DNA of 64,000 nt. It comes from Desulfobacteraceae bacterium (lineage in GTDB: Bacteria; Desulfobacterota; Desulfobacteria; Desulfobacterales; Desulfobacteraceae). The notes under the pieces are model-generated. The model worked only from the letters and a program-made list of their open reading frames with translations, was not told the origin of the DNA and ran no database searches. The position numbers and the translations under genes are program-made. The stretch covers positions 16,215 to 80,214 of the forward strand of contig JAAEMK010000741.1 in the NCBI GenBank assembly GCA_024225635.1, read 5' to 3'. Each line of letters opens with the position of its first letter. Position 1 is the first letter of the stretch. Below, in pieces: positions 1 to 6,901 of this stretch.

Positions 1-2
1 GC

Positions 3-719
3 TCCATCACCGGCATCATGATCCAGCCCAACCGGGCCATCGTAGGGGCCAACGCCTTTGCCCACGAAGCCGGCATCCACCAGGACGGTGTGCTGAAAAA
101 TCCCATGACCTACGAGATCATGAAGCCCGAAACCGTGGGCGTGAGCAGGAACGCCCTGGTTCTTGGCAAGCACTCGGGCCGCCACGCCCTCTACAGCCAT
201 ATTGCGGAAAAAGGGTACAACCTCTCGGACGAGGAGCTCACCACGGTATTTGAGAAATTCAAGCACCTGGCGGACAGGAAAAAAACCATCCTTGACGAGG
301 ATATCGACGCCCTGATCAACGAGGCGATCCTGAGAAGCGCCGAGGTGTTCAGCCTCAAATACCTCCATATATCCAGCGGCACCTCCGTGTATCCCCATGC
401 CAGCGTTCATCTCACCATCAACGACCGCATGGTCAAGGGAGCCACCGAAGGAAACGGCCCCATCGACGCCGTGTTCAACACCATCTCACGAATCACCGAC
501 ACCAAGTCCGAGCTGCTGCGGTTCACCATCAGCGCCCTCACCGAGGGCACCGACGCCCAGGGTGAGGTAACGGTTCGGCTATCCGAGGACGGCATCGTGG
601 CCCTTGGAAAGGGCTCCGACCCGGATATCATCACGGCAAGCGCCCTTGCCTACATCAACGGGCTCAACCGGCTCGAGTACCTCAAGACCAATCCCGTGGT
701 CAAACCGGAAACCATGTAA
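3..719 (+). CDS. leuA: 2-isopropylmalate synthase, C-terminal part (5' end outside window)
   Basis: This is the C-terminal part of 2-isopropylmalate synthase, the first committed enzyme of leucine synthesis, which condenses acetyl-CoA with 2-oxoisovalerate. The frame is open from base 3 and the start lies upstream of the window. The segment IVGANAFAHEAGIHQDGVLK is the conserved end of the catalytic TIM barrel. It is followed by the linker with LGKHSGRHAL and by the leucine-binding regulatory domain (roughly the last 130 residues), which ends normally at TAA. A GC-rich hairpin terminator follows directly. Bases 317-439 are repeated exactly in the broken leuA copy further right, so this gene is a likely parent of that fragment. 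The family call is secure; intactness of the missing N-terminal half cannot be judged. Confidence 0.95.
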   Translation, partial: SITGIMIQPNRAIVGANAFAHEAGIHQDGVLKNPMTYEIMKPETVGVSRNALVLGKHSGRHALYSHIAEKGYNLSDEELTTVFEKFKHLADRKKTILDEDIDALINEAILRSAEVFSLKYLHISSGTSVYPHASVHLTINDRMVKGATEGNGPIDAVFNTISRITDTKSELLRFTISALTEGTDAQGEVTVRLSEDGIVALGKGSDPDIITASALAYINGLNRLEYLKTNPVVKPETM

Positions 720-738
720 CCCATCGGGAATGAACCCA

Positions 739-762
739 AAGCACCCGGAGCATCGGGTGCTT
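739..762 (+). terminator. Hairpin terminator after leuA
   Basis: AAGCACCCG, a 6-base loop GAGCAT, then CGGGTGCTT: a perfect 9-bp stem 19 bases past the leuA stop, with a short pyrimidine-rich tail. It reads as a rho-independent-type terminator, though the T run is weak. Confidence 0.75.
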
Positions 763-837
763 CTATCGCCTCCCTGAAAGACAAGGCCGGTATCATGCCG
801 CTTCCTTTATTAAGAGCATAATACCGGCCCGCGGCCT

Positions 838-894
838 CTCAATATCCTGCCAACAGGCGATTTCGGTTTCAATGCTTTAAACCGAAATATTGAG
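838..894. repeat. Two-part inverted repeat at the edge of the toxin patch
   Basis: ATTTCGGTTT (860-869) and AAACCGAAAT (879-888) form a perfect 10-bp dyad. An outer arm CTCAATAT (838-845) pairs with ATATTGAG (887-894), leaving 14 unpaired bases on the left. It lies where GC-rich core sequence changes to AT-rich accessory sequence. It could be a terminator for the leftward toxin pair or the remnant of a mobile-element end; I cannot tell which. Confidence 0.5.
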
Positions 895-945
895 ACTAAT
901 ATGACTTACCCACATGAACTGAAAAAAAACAAATGGCAGCACTTG

Positions 946-1317
946 TCATTTTAACCGCTTACATTCATAAGGATTGATTATATATATCGTTTCATTGCTC
1001 CCACTGAATGCATGGACAACTATTTTTAATTGATTGCCGGAACTCTCGGCATGCACTGCTTTAATAAGAGAAATATCGAATGAACACTCAGATTTTGAAT
1101 CACGTTTTAAGATACACACGGGTCCTTGCCAGACCGAAGGTGAGGATACATTATCAGGGCCGTAAATTCTTACTATGACATCTGCAAATCGAAACTCTGT
1201 ATATAATTCGGACGAATCACATAATACATCACTCGTATTATAATTGATAATTCCCTGGCACCCTACATATGAGATAATAAGTATAACGCTCATTAATACC
1301 ATTAAGCATTTAGACAT
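946..1317 (-). CDS. Small lipoprotein, candidate Tai1-type immunity protein
   Basis: A 123-residue protein with a lipoprotein-like N-terminus: MSKCLM, a hydrophobic stretch, then YVGC with the acceptor Cys at residue 20. The lipobox is not ideal (Tyr at -3). I place the start at 1317 because AAAGGAAA lies just upstream; a longer open frame to 1350 would run back into the neighbouring gene and spoil the signal peptide. The mature part is unrecognised, about 100 residues, AT-rich and predicted to be beta-rich. It lies directly downstream of the Tae1-like amidase gene, with only 14 bases between them. In Tae1/Tai1 pairs the immunity protein acts in the periplasm by occluding the amidase, and an envelope lipoprotein fits that role. 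The immunity role is inferred from position and export signal, not from homology. Confidence 0.6.
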   Translation of the reverse strand: MSKCLMVLMSVILIISYVGCQGIINYNTSDVLCDSSELYTEFRFADVIVRIYGPDNVSSPSVWQGPVCILKRDSKSECSFDISLIKAVHAESSGNQLKIVVHAFSGSNETIYIINPYECKRLK

Positions 1318-1331
1318 AAAAAAGTTTCCTT

Positions 1332-1742
1332 TTACGGTAATCTTCGCCATGCATAAATAACCTTATCACGATCTTTTTTATTCCATGACCAGTTGATTGT
1401 TTTATTCTTTTGCGCAACGCCTCCTATTGATCCCCAATACGCTGATGGATATTTATTATGCGCCAACAAACCGGAAACAACTATAACAACATGACCATGT
1501 CCAATAGCTTTCAATCCACCGATTAGAAGATTCCCATGCAATGCCTTAGCATTTGCATCTTTGCCATCATTTGCAATTTCCCAAGGCGTTTTTAAAATTT
1601 GATCAACAATATTATTAGCCAATCCCGTTAATTGAATACCTAATTCAGAAGCAACGGCTTTAACAAAACCACTACAATCATTCTTGTATGTATCCCAATA
1701 TGCTTCACACAATTCTTTTATTTTCTCACCATTTGTTGCCAT
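1332..1742 (-). CDS. Tae1-family (Tse1-like) peptidoglycan amidase toxin
   Basis: A 136-residue NlpC/P60-type cysteine amidase closely resembling the type VI effector Tse1/Tae1 of Pseudomonas aeruginosa, as I recall that sequence. Shared landmarks in order: NDCSGFVKAVASELGI with nucleophile Cys23 (NCSGFV in Tse1), an Asn/Asp-Val-Asp-Gln helix, GLKAIGHGHVVIVVSG with catalytic His84, KYPSAYWGSIGG, and WNKKDRDKVIY near the C-terminus. Tae1 enzymes cut the D-Glu/mDAP bond in the stem peptide of Gram-negative murein. There is no signal peptide, as expected for an injected toxin. AGGA stands 5 bases before the ATG. The gene is AT-rich against its GC-rich surroundings and is followed at once by a lipoprotein gene. 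No type VI apparatus is visible in the window. Confidence 0.85.
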   Translation of the reverse strand: MATNGEKIKELCEAYWDTYKNDCSGFVKAVASELGIQLTGLANNIVDQILKTPWEIANDGKDANAKALHGNLLIGGLKAIGHGHVVIVVSGLLAHNKYPSAYWGSIGGVAQKNKTINWSWNKKDRDKVIYAWRRLP

Positions 1743-1809
1743 TTCCTATACCCCTTTTAAAAAAGGATTTAAAGCAATACATGCAATTCTACACAAAGTT
1801 CCCACAACC

Positions 1810-1848
1810 GTGATCAATGCAGGCGCAACCACGCTCAACCTTCCTGAG
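1810..1848 (+). pseudogene. Short leuA scrap
   Basis: Thirteen codons read VINAGATTLNLPE, matching the [13 protein letters not shown] stretch of 2-isopropylmalate synthase seen at 2112-2150, and then hit a stop. At the DNA level it differs at many third positions from the copy 300 bases to the right, so it does not come from the same leuA allele. It lies immediately upstream of the Tae1-like gene, on the opposite strand. Confidence 0.65.
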
Positions 1849-1855
1849 CAATAAG

Positions 1856-1912
1856 GACTAACCGATTAGGTTGCTGCTAAACGTTATTCGGAAACGTACG
1901 CTGATTCAGCGT
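1856..1912. repeat. Cluster of small palindromes
   Basis: Between the two leuA fragments the sequence holds CTAACC-GATTA-GGTTG (1858-1874), the self-complementary AACGTT, and ACGCTGA-T-TCAGCGT (1898-1912). They may be recombination scars or a promoter/operator for the divergent toxin gene. They do not have the core spacing of integron attC sites. Confidence 0.3.
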
Positions 1913-1951
1913 TATTAATTGAAAATTAAGCATTTATCTTCGCATATTGTT

Positions 1952-2370
1952 ATCCACCTGGAATACAAACTTAAAATGTCCAGGGAAGAGGTGCTGGAAA
2001 AAGCGGTCCAGGCCGTGAAGTTTGCGGCCTCCTTCACCGACAACGTGGAATTTTCCGCCGAGGACGGCTCACGGAGCGATCCCGATTTCCTGTGCAAGGT
2101 GTTCGAGGCCGTGATCGACGCCGGGGCCACCACGGTCAACCTGCCCGACACCGTGGGCTATGCCGTGCCCGAGGAATTCGGTAAGCTCGTGGCGCATGTG
2201 ATGGAGAACACCCCCAACACGGACAAGGCCGTTCTGAGCGTCCACTGCAACGAGGCGATCCTGAGAAGCGCCGAGGTGTTCAGCCTCAAATACCTCCATA
2301 TATCCAGCGGCACCTCCGTGTATCCCCATGCCAGCGTTCATCTCACCATCAACGACCGCATGGTCAAGGG
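1952..2370 (+). pseudogene. Internally deleted leuA copy
   Basis: The frame reads [20 protein letters not shown] and on through [15 protein letters not shown] to VLSVHC. This is the central barrel region of 2-isopropylmalate synthase. It then jumps directly to [20 protein letters not shown] from the C-terminal domain, so well over 100 residues are missing between. Bases 2248-2370 are identical to 317-439 of the real leuA (123 bp, no mismatch seen), which implies a recent copy. At 2370 the leuA sequence stops and transposase sequence begins without a gap. The product lacks both ends of the enzyme and cannot be functional. Confidence 0.85.
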
Positions 2371-2417
2371 CAGCACTTATTAAAGAAGAACGAACACATA
2401 CGCCAAAACAGAAAAAG
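2371..2417 (+). mobile_element. Transposase gene fragment joined to the leuA pseudogene
   Basis: Bases 2371-2417 match 5140-5186 inside the decayed insertion sequence at 44 of 47 positions, with the last 35 identical. In the longer copy this segment encodes the RRRTNTYAKTEKG part of the transposase. No IS end is found next to it, so it is an isolated fragment. It marks a recombination junction exactly at the end of the duplicated leuA segment. Confidence 0.75.
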
Positions 2418-2782
2418 TAGAAAAATAACTCGAAACATCCTTAATTACAGTGTCTGTTTAATTTGTCACAAAAAAACTGGTTTAATCGTTGATCAAAAAT
2501 GGATAGGGCTTTTTTCTTGACACCTCGATTTTGATTTGTCATATTTATTTCAGATATTATCCTAAAAATGTCACATGATAAGCCGACCTTATAAAGGTGT
2601 AAAGAAAGTAAATTGTCGATGGTCGGTTATACAGGCAATAAGTTTATATAACCGCATCATTACAAACAGGCGCTTCAAAAAAACAAGCGAACCGACCAGT
2701 TAGGAAAGTACAGAACACGAAAAAAGCTCTCTTGTTAATAATCTTTTACGTATTTTTCATCCGACTATAAGGAGCAATTAAG
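2418..2782 (+). other. AT-rich upstream region of the GH19-like gene
   Basis: 365 bases without a gene. The region is AT-rich and contains an inverted repeat GGTTATA (2625-2631) / TATAACC (2647-2653) and the small palindrome CCTTATAAAGG near 2588. AAGGAG at 2769-2774 is the ribosome binding site of the next gene. I cannot name a promoter with confidence. Confidence 0.4.
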
Positions 2783-3844
2783 ATGCCATATCTGGAGGCA
2801 AACGAACTTGTACAAGGTCCGATAACCAAAGGTGTGGGTACCCTGACAGCTAAGAATCTGGCTATGGATGTTGCATTGGTTCAGAACCTGCTAAACCTTG
2901 TTGCAAAAATTCCAGAGGCTGATAGAAAGGCTTATTACGATACAAAATCATCAATTAGTCCTGTGCCAGCAGGCAATGCAATCCCTCGCCCGGCAAATAC
3001 GACCCGACAACCACTTAGATTACTTACGGTAAATGGCAAATGTGATGGATTTACTATTGAGCGTATTAAAGCATTTCAAGGCGAGTTCCTCTCGTTTCAA
3101 CCAGATGGGAATATCGGGGCTGGGGGCAAGACATGGAATAAGTTAGTTGCAGTCAGTCAGACACAAGTAAATAGCACGAACAAAAGAAAGTTAGTCTTAG
3201 GAGATAATCCCGTAGTGCACGACATGGCATCAGTAGATAAAGTACGCCTCAAAGCAATGATCAAAAGCCATTTATATCTGGACAACAAAAATGAAGATTG
3301 TGCAGGGTTCATTGAATATCTATTGTCGGACTCCTCTGTAAAAAATATCTATTGGGCGGCATACTATTTAGCAACGGTCTACCATGAAACCAGCTACAGC
3401 TTTAAACCGGTATGGGAGGCAGGAAAGGGTAAAGGGAAATTTTACGGGAAAGACGTTCTGGTAAAAGACAGCTACGGATATCGAGGCACTAAAGACAAAG
3501 AATACATTAACGTCTTTTATGGACGAGGGTTTGTTCAATTGACGCATGGAGAGGCATACAAGTTTATTTCGGAGAAGATTAACCTGAAAAAAGACGAGTT
3601 GCACATTAACCCGGATAAAGCTTTAGAATCAGACACTGCCTACAAAATTTTAACGTATTGGATGCAAAATGATATCCCCAATGTGAAAGGGAAAGGTAGA
3701 AAAATTCAAGAATATATTTCGATTACCGGTTGTCCCGATTATAAAGGGGCCAGGGCAATTGTTAATAAAGGGGATTATGAAGAACGAATTGCAAACTATG
3801 CAATTGTTTTTGAAATTCTCCTCATTTTGAGTGCTCGACAATGA
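2783..3844 (+). CDS. PG-binding plus GH19/lysozyme-like hydrolase, candidate effector
   Basis: A 353-residue protein with no signal peptide. Residues about 15-125 resemble a peptidoglycan-binding domain: VALVQNLLN, then LLTVNGKCDGFTIERIKAFQ and a final GGKTWNKL. Residues about 165-350 resemble the chitinase/muramidase GH19-like fold: YYLATVYHETSYSFKPV with candidate catalytic Glu202, then YGRGFVQLTHGEAY. The expected activity is cleavage of the glycan backbone of murein. AAGGAG precedes the ATG at good spacing. The gene is much richer in A and T than its surroundings. It is followed after 18 bases by a lipoprotein gene, the layout of an antibacterial toxin with its periplasmic immunity protein. 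An endolysin or a housekeeping hydrolase are alternatives; the lipoprotein partner and the neighbouring Tae1 pair favour a toxin. Confidence 0.7.
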   Translation: MPYLEANELVQGPITKGVGTLTAKNLAMDVALVQNLLNLVAKIPEADRKAYYDTKSSISPVPAGNAIPRPANTTRQPLRLLTVNGKCDGFTIERIKAFQGEFLSFQPDGNIGAGGKTWNKLVAVSQTQVNSTNKRKLVLGDNPVVHDMASVDKVRLKAMIKSHLYLDNKNEDCAGFIEYLLSDSSVKNIYWAAYYLATVYHETSYSFKPVWEAGKGKGKFYGKDVLVKDSYGYRGTKDKEYINVFYGRGFVQLTHGEAYKFISEKINLKKDELHINPDKALESDTAYKILTYWMQNDIPNVKGKGRKIQEYISITGCPDYKGARAIVNKGDYEERIANYAIVFEILLILSARQ

Positions 3845-3862
3845 CGGAGGAGGCGGATTTAC

Positions 3863-4549
3863 GTGACTAACCGAACTATCATCATACTTCTTTTATGTTT
3901 ATGCTTGGGTTCTTGCGTAACTGTAGAGGCAGGAAAATATGTGCTAAAAAAATCAGATAGACTAAGCGTTGAAGAACGCTTACTGTGGAGGACTGCATTA
4001 GATTTTCCCAAGCATTGCCGTGATGGAATTTATGAGTGGGATGACGAAAATCATCCTAGGCTTGGATTCTTGGAATTAGGTGATAATCGATACATAGTTT
4101 ACAATATGTGCGATTTAAGCATCAATCAAGTCAATATGTTTCTAATCGATATGAATACACCTGAAGCTAAACCGCGTCTGCTGGTGTTCAAGACATTAGT
4201 CGAAATTTACGACCCTAAACTTGACTCAGGTTTTTACAAGGAAGATTCAACCGATAAGCAGAATGTGCAATATGCAAAACGTATACAGGAGGATGTCAAG
4301 TATATGGCTTACACGACTTCCCTGCTTGCTGGTAGTTTTTTTGTGGATACCCAAGGGCGGCTTATTGTCGATAAGCGAAGTAATGCTAAAGGAACGTGCG
4401 GAACCTATAGCATCTACAGTTTAGACTCTGGACAGCCCGAACTGGTTGGTTTTCGAGCCCAATACAGTTGCCATGGCAGCAATGATGTGAGCCGATGGAA
4501 GTCATATTCACGAGACTATATCGACAACTTAAATGTATTGGATCAATAA
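3863..4549 (+). CDS. Lipoprotein, candidate immunity partner of the GH19-like hydrolase
   Basis: A 228-residue protein starting at GTG, with GGAGGAGG 9 bases upstream. The N-terminus is a textbook lipoprotein signal: MTNRTIIILLLCLCLGSC with acceptor Cys18. The mature part is not recognised. It is a soluble, mixed alpha/beta sequence with a Cys-containing C-terminal half (GTCGTYSIY, YSCHGSND). It begins 18 bases after the hydrolase stop and shares its low GC, so the two genes probably moved together. Protection of the cell's own murein from the hydrolase is inferred from position and envelope targeting only. Confidence 0.6.
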   Translation: MTNRTIIILLLCLCLGSCVTVEAGKYVLKKSDRLSVEERLLWRTALDFPKHCRDGIYEWDDENHPRLGFLELGDNRYIVYNMCDLSINQVNMFLIDMNTPEAKPRLLVFKTLVEIYDPKLDSGFYKEDSTDKQNVQYAKRIQEDVKYMAYTTSLLAGSFFVDTQGRLIVDKRSNAKGTCGTYSIYSLDSGQPELVGFRAQYSCHGSNDVSRWKSYSRDYIDNLNVLDQ

Positions 4550-4570
4550 CAAAGTAAAAAAGCCCCACGT

Positions 4571-4584
4571 CAAAATCGATTTTG
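4571..4584. repeat. 14-bp perfect palindrome
   Basis: CAAAATCGATTTTG lies between the lipoprotein gene and the left end of the insertion sequence. It may be an operator or a scar; no function can be assigned. Confidence 0.35.
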
Positions 4585-4639
4585 CGGCTACCGACTTAAG
4601 GCGAGACAGATTTGCAATTTCAGGTAGTTATTTGTAGCC

Positions 4640-5275
4640 GGCACTGGGCTCATATAATTCAGCTTCCCCTTTTCATGGCGGGCATTTTATGTTTTAAAGG
4701 TCGCATATTGGGATCAAACAAGCGGACTATTGCCGATTGGGAAAATCGATTTGCCGATCAGAAAGCCACATTGATGTTGTATGCCTTTTGCCATAAATTC
4801 GTTATTCAAGTCAGTTATGGAAACCGTGTGCAAATTTGTTCGTCAAACTGAGGAATTATCTTTTCTGTCGGACGGTGAAAGACGCTACGGCAACACGCTT
4901 TTTGACTTATGCTCAGAGGCATTGCAAACAGGAAAACGGGGGCGTCCGGCCAAGGTTCTTCCGAAAGGCGTTCGCGTGCGTGTCAAAAATAAGGGTGACC
5001 AGAAACACAAAAGAGGTCCGAAACGTGCAAAATACCAAGCGCCTCAGCGGGAACATCCTGATACTGATCAAAGTTTGCCAGACTCTGAAATTCATGCAAA
5101 CCACCTTGAAGGACAAAACGCTGCGACCCGAAGAAAAAACAGCACTTTTAGAAGAAGAACGAACACATACGCCAAAACAGAAAAAGGATTACAACGAACC
5201 CAGGAGATTCAACAACTGATACACAATTTTATTCGGCCCCATTGGAATGTGCAGGAATGATAAGAGCCCAGTGCC
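4640..5275 (+). mobile_element. Decayed insertion sequence with terminal inverted repeats
   Basis: The left end starts GGCACTGGGCTC at 4640. The right end is its inverse, GAGCCCAGTGCC, finishing at 5275. The 21-bp ends 4640-4660 and 5255-5275 agree at 19 positions. The 636-bp interior carries a broken transposase gene. The size and the protein are compatible with an IS1-like element that has suffered internal loss, but the family assignment is tentative. I do not see a clear target duplication next to the ends. Confidence 0.75.
4690..5260 (+). pseudogene. Frameshifted IS1-like transposase
   Basis: Reading starts in one frame (GRILGSNKRTIADWENRF up to about 4800) and continues in another (TEELSFLSDGERRYGNTLFD, GKRGRPAKVLPKGVRVRVKN, then IHANHLEGQNAATRRKNSTF and TNTYAKTEKGLQRTQEIQQL). 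The second part is the conserved C-terminal half of a DDE transposase, with the Glu of the NHLE motif. The shift between frames and the short N-terminal part mean no full-length protein is made. An antisense or third-frame reading does not rescue it. Confidence 0.8.
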
Positions 5276-5283
5276 CCGGAAAG

Positions 5284-6609
5284 CTATACGGATGGATGCG
5301 GAATGCAGGTTCCGTGTACCTTGCCACGCTTTTTGTTCAACAGCAGCGCCAGTAATGTAAGCGCGATCTGTGTTGCCGGGTAGGCGGCCCAGATACCTGT
5401 AATCCCCATAAACACAGGCAATGTTATCAAAAACAGGGGCGTGAAGACAAAAGGGTCGGTGTAAACAAGTATCGAGGCGTTTTTCCCATCATCCATGGCA
5501 TAGAAATACGCCGACATTATTCTGGCAACCAGGACAAAAGGTGCTGAAACCGCGACAGCCGTCATTGCCGTCATGCATTGGATTGCGACTTCATGTGAAA
5601 CTCCGTAAACGATGGGAAACTGATATCTTGCCAGATAAAAGCCAACCATGAAAACGCCGCTGAGGCAAAGCCCTAAAGTAAAACCTTTCCTTAAAACCGC
5701 CACAAGGCCCTTATGATCCTTGGCCCCGGTGCAATAGCTGATAATGGGCTGCACACCATCGGCAAGCCCCTGCATGATACTGTAAACAAAATATGCGGCA
5801 TAGGACATCACCGTATACACCGCCACGGCGGCGTTTCCGCCATAATCAAGGCATTGGAAATTTGTCAGCATCAGCACAAATGCCGGTGCTATGGTCAACC
5901 CGAACGGAGAAACGCCTATCTTGATTATTTCGAAGATTGTTTTTCTTTCCAGGGAATACCATTTGGGGCTGAGTTTTGATTTTAAGATGGGAACAATGGC
6001 CATTGCCGCAACGATGCACTGGGCGATACAGGTAGCCCAGGCGATACCTTCCAGCCCGATTTTCAATCCAAGCAGGAAATAAGCATCAAGTATTATATTG
6101 ATAACCATTCCTACGGTCATCATTATCATGGAGTATACCGGCTTACCTATATTTTTGATAACGGGGACAAGTCCGGCGCCCATAATCTGGAAAAGTGTTC
6201 CAAAGGTGATCACAAGCATATAATCATATCCATATTCATAGATATTCCCCCGTGCCCCCAGCAGAACAAGTAAATCATCGATCAGGAAAAAATAGACCGG
6301 CATGAGTATGACTGAAACCATCAGGAGGAGAAGCAAGGTCTCGGATTTGGCCCTTAACGCACCTGCGTGATCTCCGCTGCCGCTTCTGATTGACATTATG
6401 ATCGAGCCGCCCGTCCCTATGCCGGTACCGATGGCGGTCATCAAAGCCAGTAACGGCCACGCCAGATTAATTGCCGTCAGACCATCGTCCCCCATGGCCT
6501 GGCATAAAAAGTAGCCGTCCACGATACTGTACATTCCAACCAGCACCATTGACATCATTGACGGTATGACATATCTGCCGAATTGATTTACTATGTTCTT
6601 TTCTTCCAC
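5284..6609 (-). CDS. MATE-family multidrug/Na+ antiporter
   Basis: A roughly 441-residue inner-membrane protein of the MATE family with twelve predicted membrane segments. It exports cationic drugs or metabolites in exchange for Na+ or H+. Family signs are the opening FGRYVIPSMMSMVLVGMYSI, IDGYFLxQAMGDDGLTAINL-type spacing with VDGYF in the first helices, and ATCIAQCIVA and ITGIWAAYPATQ in later ones. I choose GTG at 6609 because AGGAAGGA lies 6 bases upstream; the frame runs open to 6669, but the added residues are hydrophilic and lie close to the promoter. Upstream is a strong MerR-type promoter, so expression is probably switched on by an effector-bound MerR-family activator. No merR gene is in the window. 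Confidence 0.9.
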   Translation of the reverse strand: MEEKNIVNQFGRYVIPSMMSMVLVGMYSIVDGYFLCQAMGDDGLTAINLAWPLLALMTAIGTGIGTGGSIIMSIRSGSGDHAGALRAKSETLLLLLMVSVILMPVYFFLIDDLLVLLGARGNIYEYGYDYMLVITFGTLFQIMGAGLVPVIKNIGKPVYSMIMMTVGMVINIILDAYFLLGLKIGLEGIAWATCIAQCIVAAMAIVPILKSKLSPKWYSLERKTIFEIIKIGVSPFGLTIAPAFVLMLTNFQCLDYGGNAAVAVYTVMSYAAYFVYSIMQGLADGVQPIISYCTGAKDHKGLVAVLRKGFTLGLCLSGVFMVGFYLARYQFPIVYGVSHEVAIQCMTAMTAVAVSAPFVLVARIMSAYFYAMDDGKNASILVYTDPFVFTPLFLITLPVFMGITGIWAAYPATQIALTLLALLLNKKRGKVHGTCIPHPSV

Positions 6610-6719
6610 AAAAAATCCTTCCTGCGCTTTTTCCGATTCCACCTTCAACAGGTCCTGCACACGCCTCAACAGTATTCCGGGCCCGCCCTTCCCCCAGGGG
6701 GAAAGTACGCGGCACCAGA

Positions 6720-6750
6720 ACCCTAAACCTTCCCGTTAGGGGAAGGTCAA
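6720..6750 (-). promoter_or_regulatory. MerR-type promoter/operator of the MATE gene
   Basis: On the minus strand, -35 TTGACC (6750-6745) and -10 TAGGGT (6725-6720) are separated by 19 bp rather than 17. The spacer region contains the perfect dyad ACCTTCCC-N5-GGGAAGGT (6727-6747). A 19-bp spacer with this dyad is the hallmark of promoters that are untwisted by MerR-family activators such as CueR-like or HmrR-like proteins. Confidence 0.85.
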
Positions 6751-6901
6751 CGTTATTTTCCTTATCTCCATTGTTTTGAAAGATCAGGTGCGGATTCAGG
6801 CAGCATACTTATCTTGACAAATAGTATTTTCCCATTTAAAAGAACGTTTATTGTATTGGTAAAAATAACAATGAATTTTTAAAAAATGGACTTAAATTAT
6901 C

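Noticed and set aside
1855-1912. Integron attC-like site beside the toxin gene
   Set aside because: Palindromes are present but the core sites RYYYAAC/GTTRRRY are not placed as in attC, and no integrase gene is in the window.
1919-2383. A new fused protein made of two leuA pieces
   Set aside because: The frame is open, but it lacks both ends of the enzyme and joins distant parts of the fold; the leading residues do not belong to leuA and no ribosome binding site is evident.
4781-5260. Intact small DNA-binding protein of 159 residues
   Set aside because: The sequence is the C-terminal half of a transposase between inverted repeats, with the N-terminal half in another frame.
5284-6609. Start of the MATE gene at 6669
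   Set aside because: AGGAAGGA is ideally placed for GTG at 6609, and the extra 20 residues are polar and unlike MATE N-termini.
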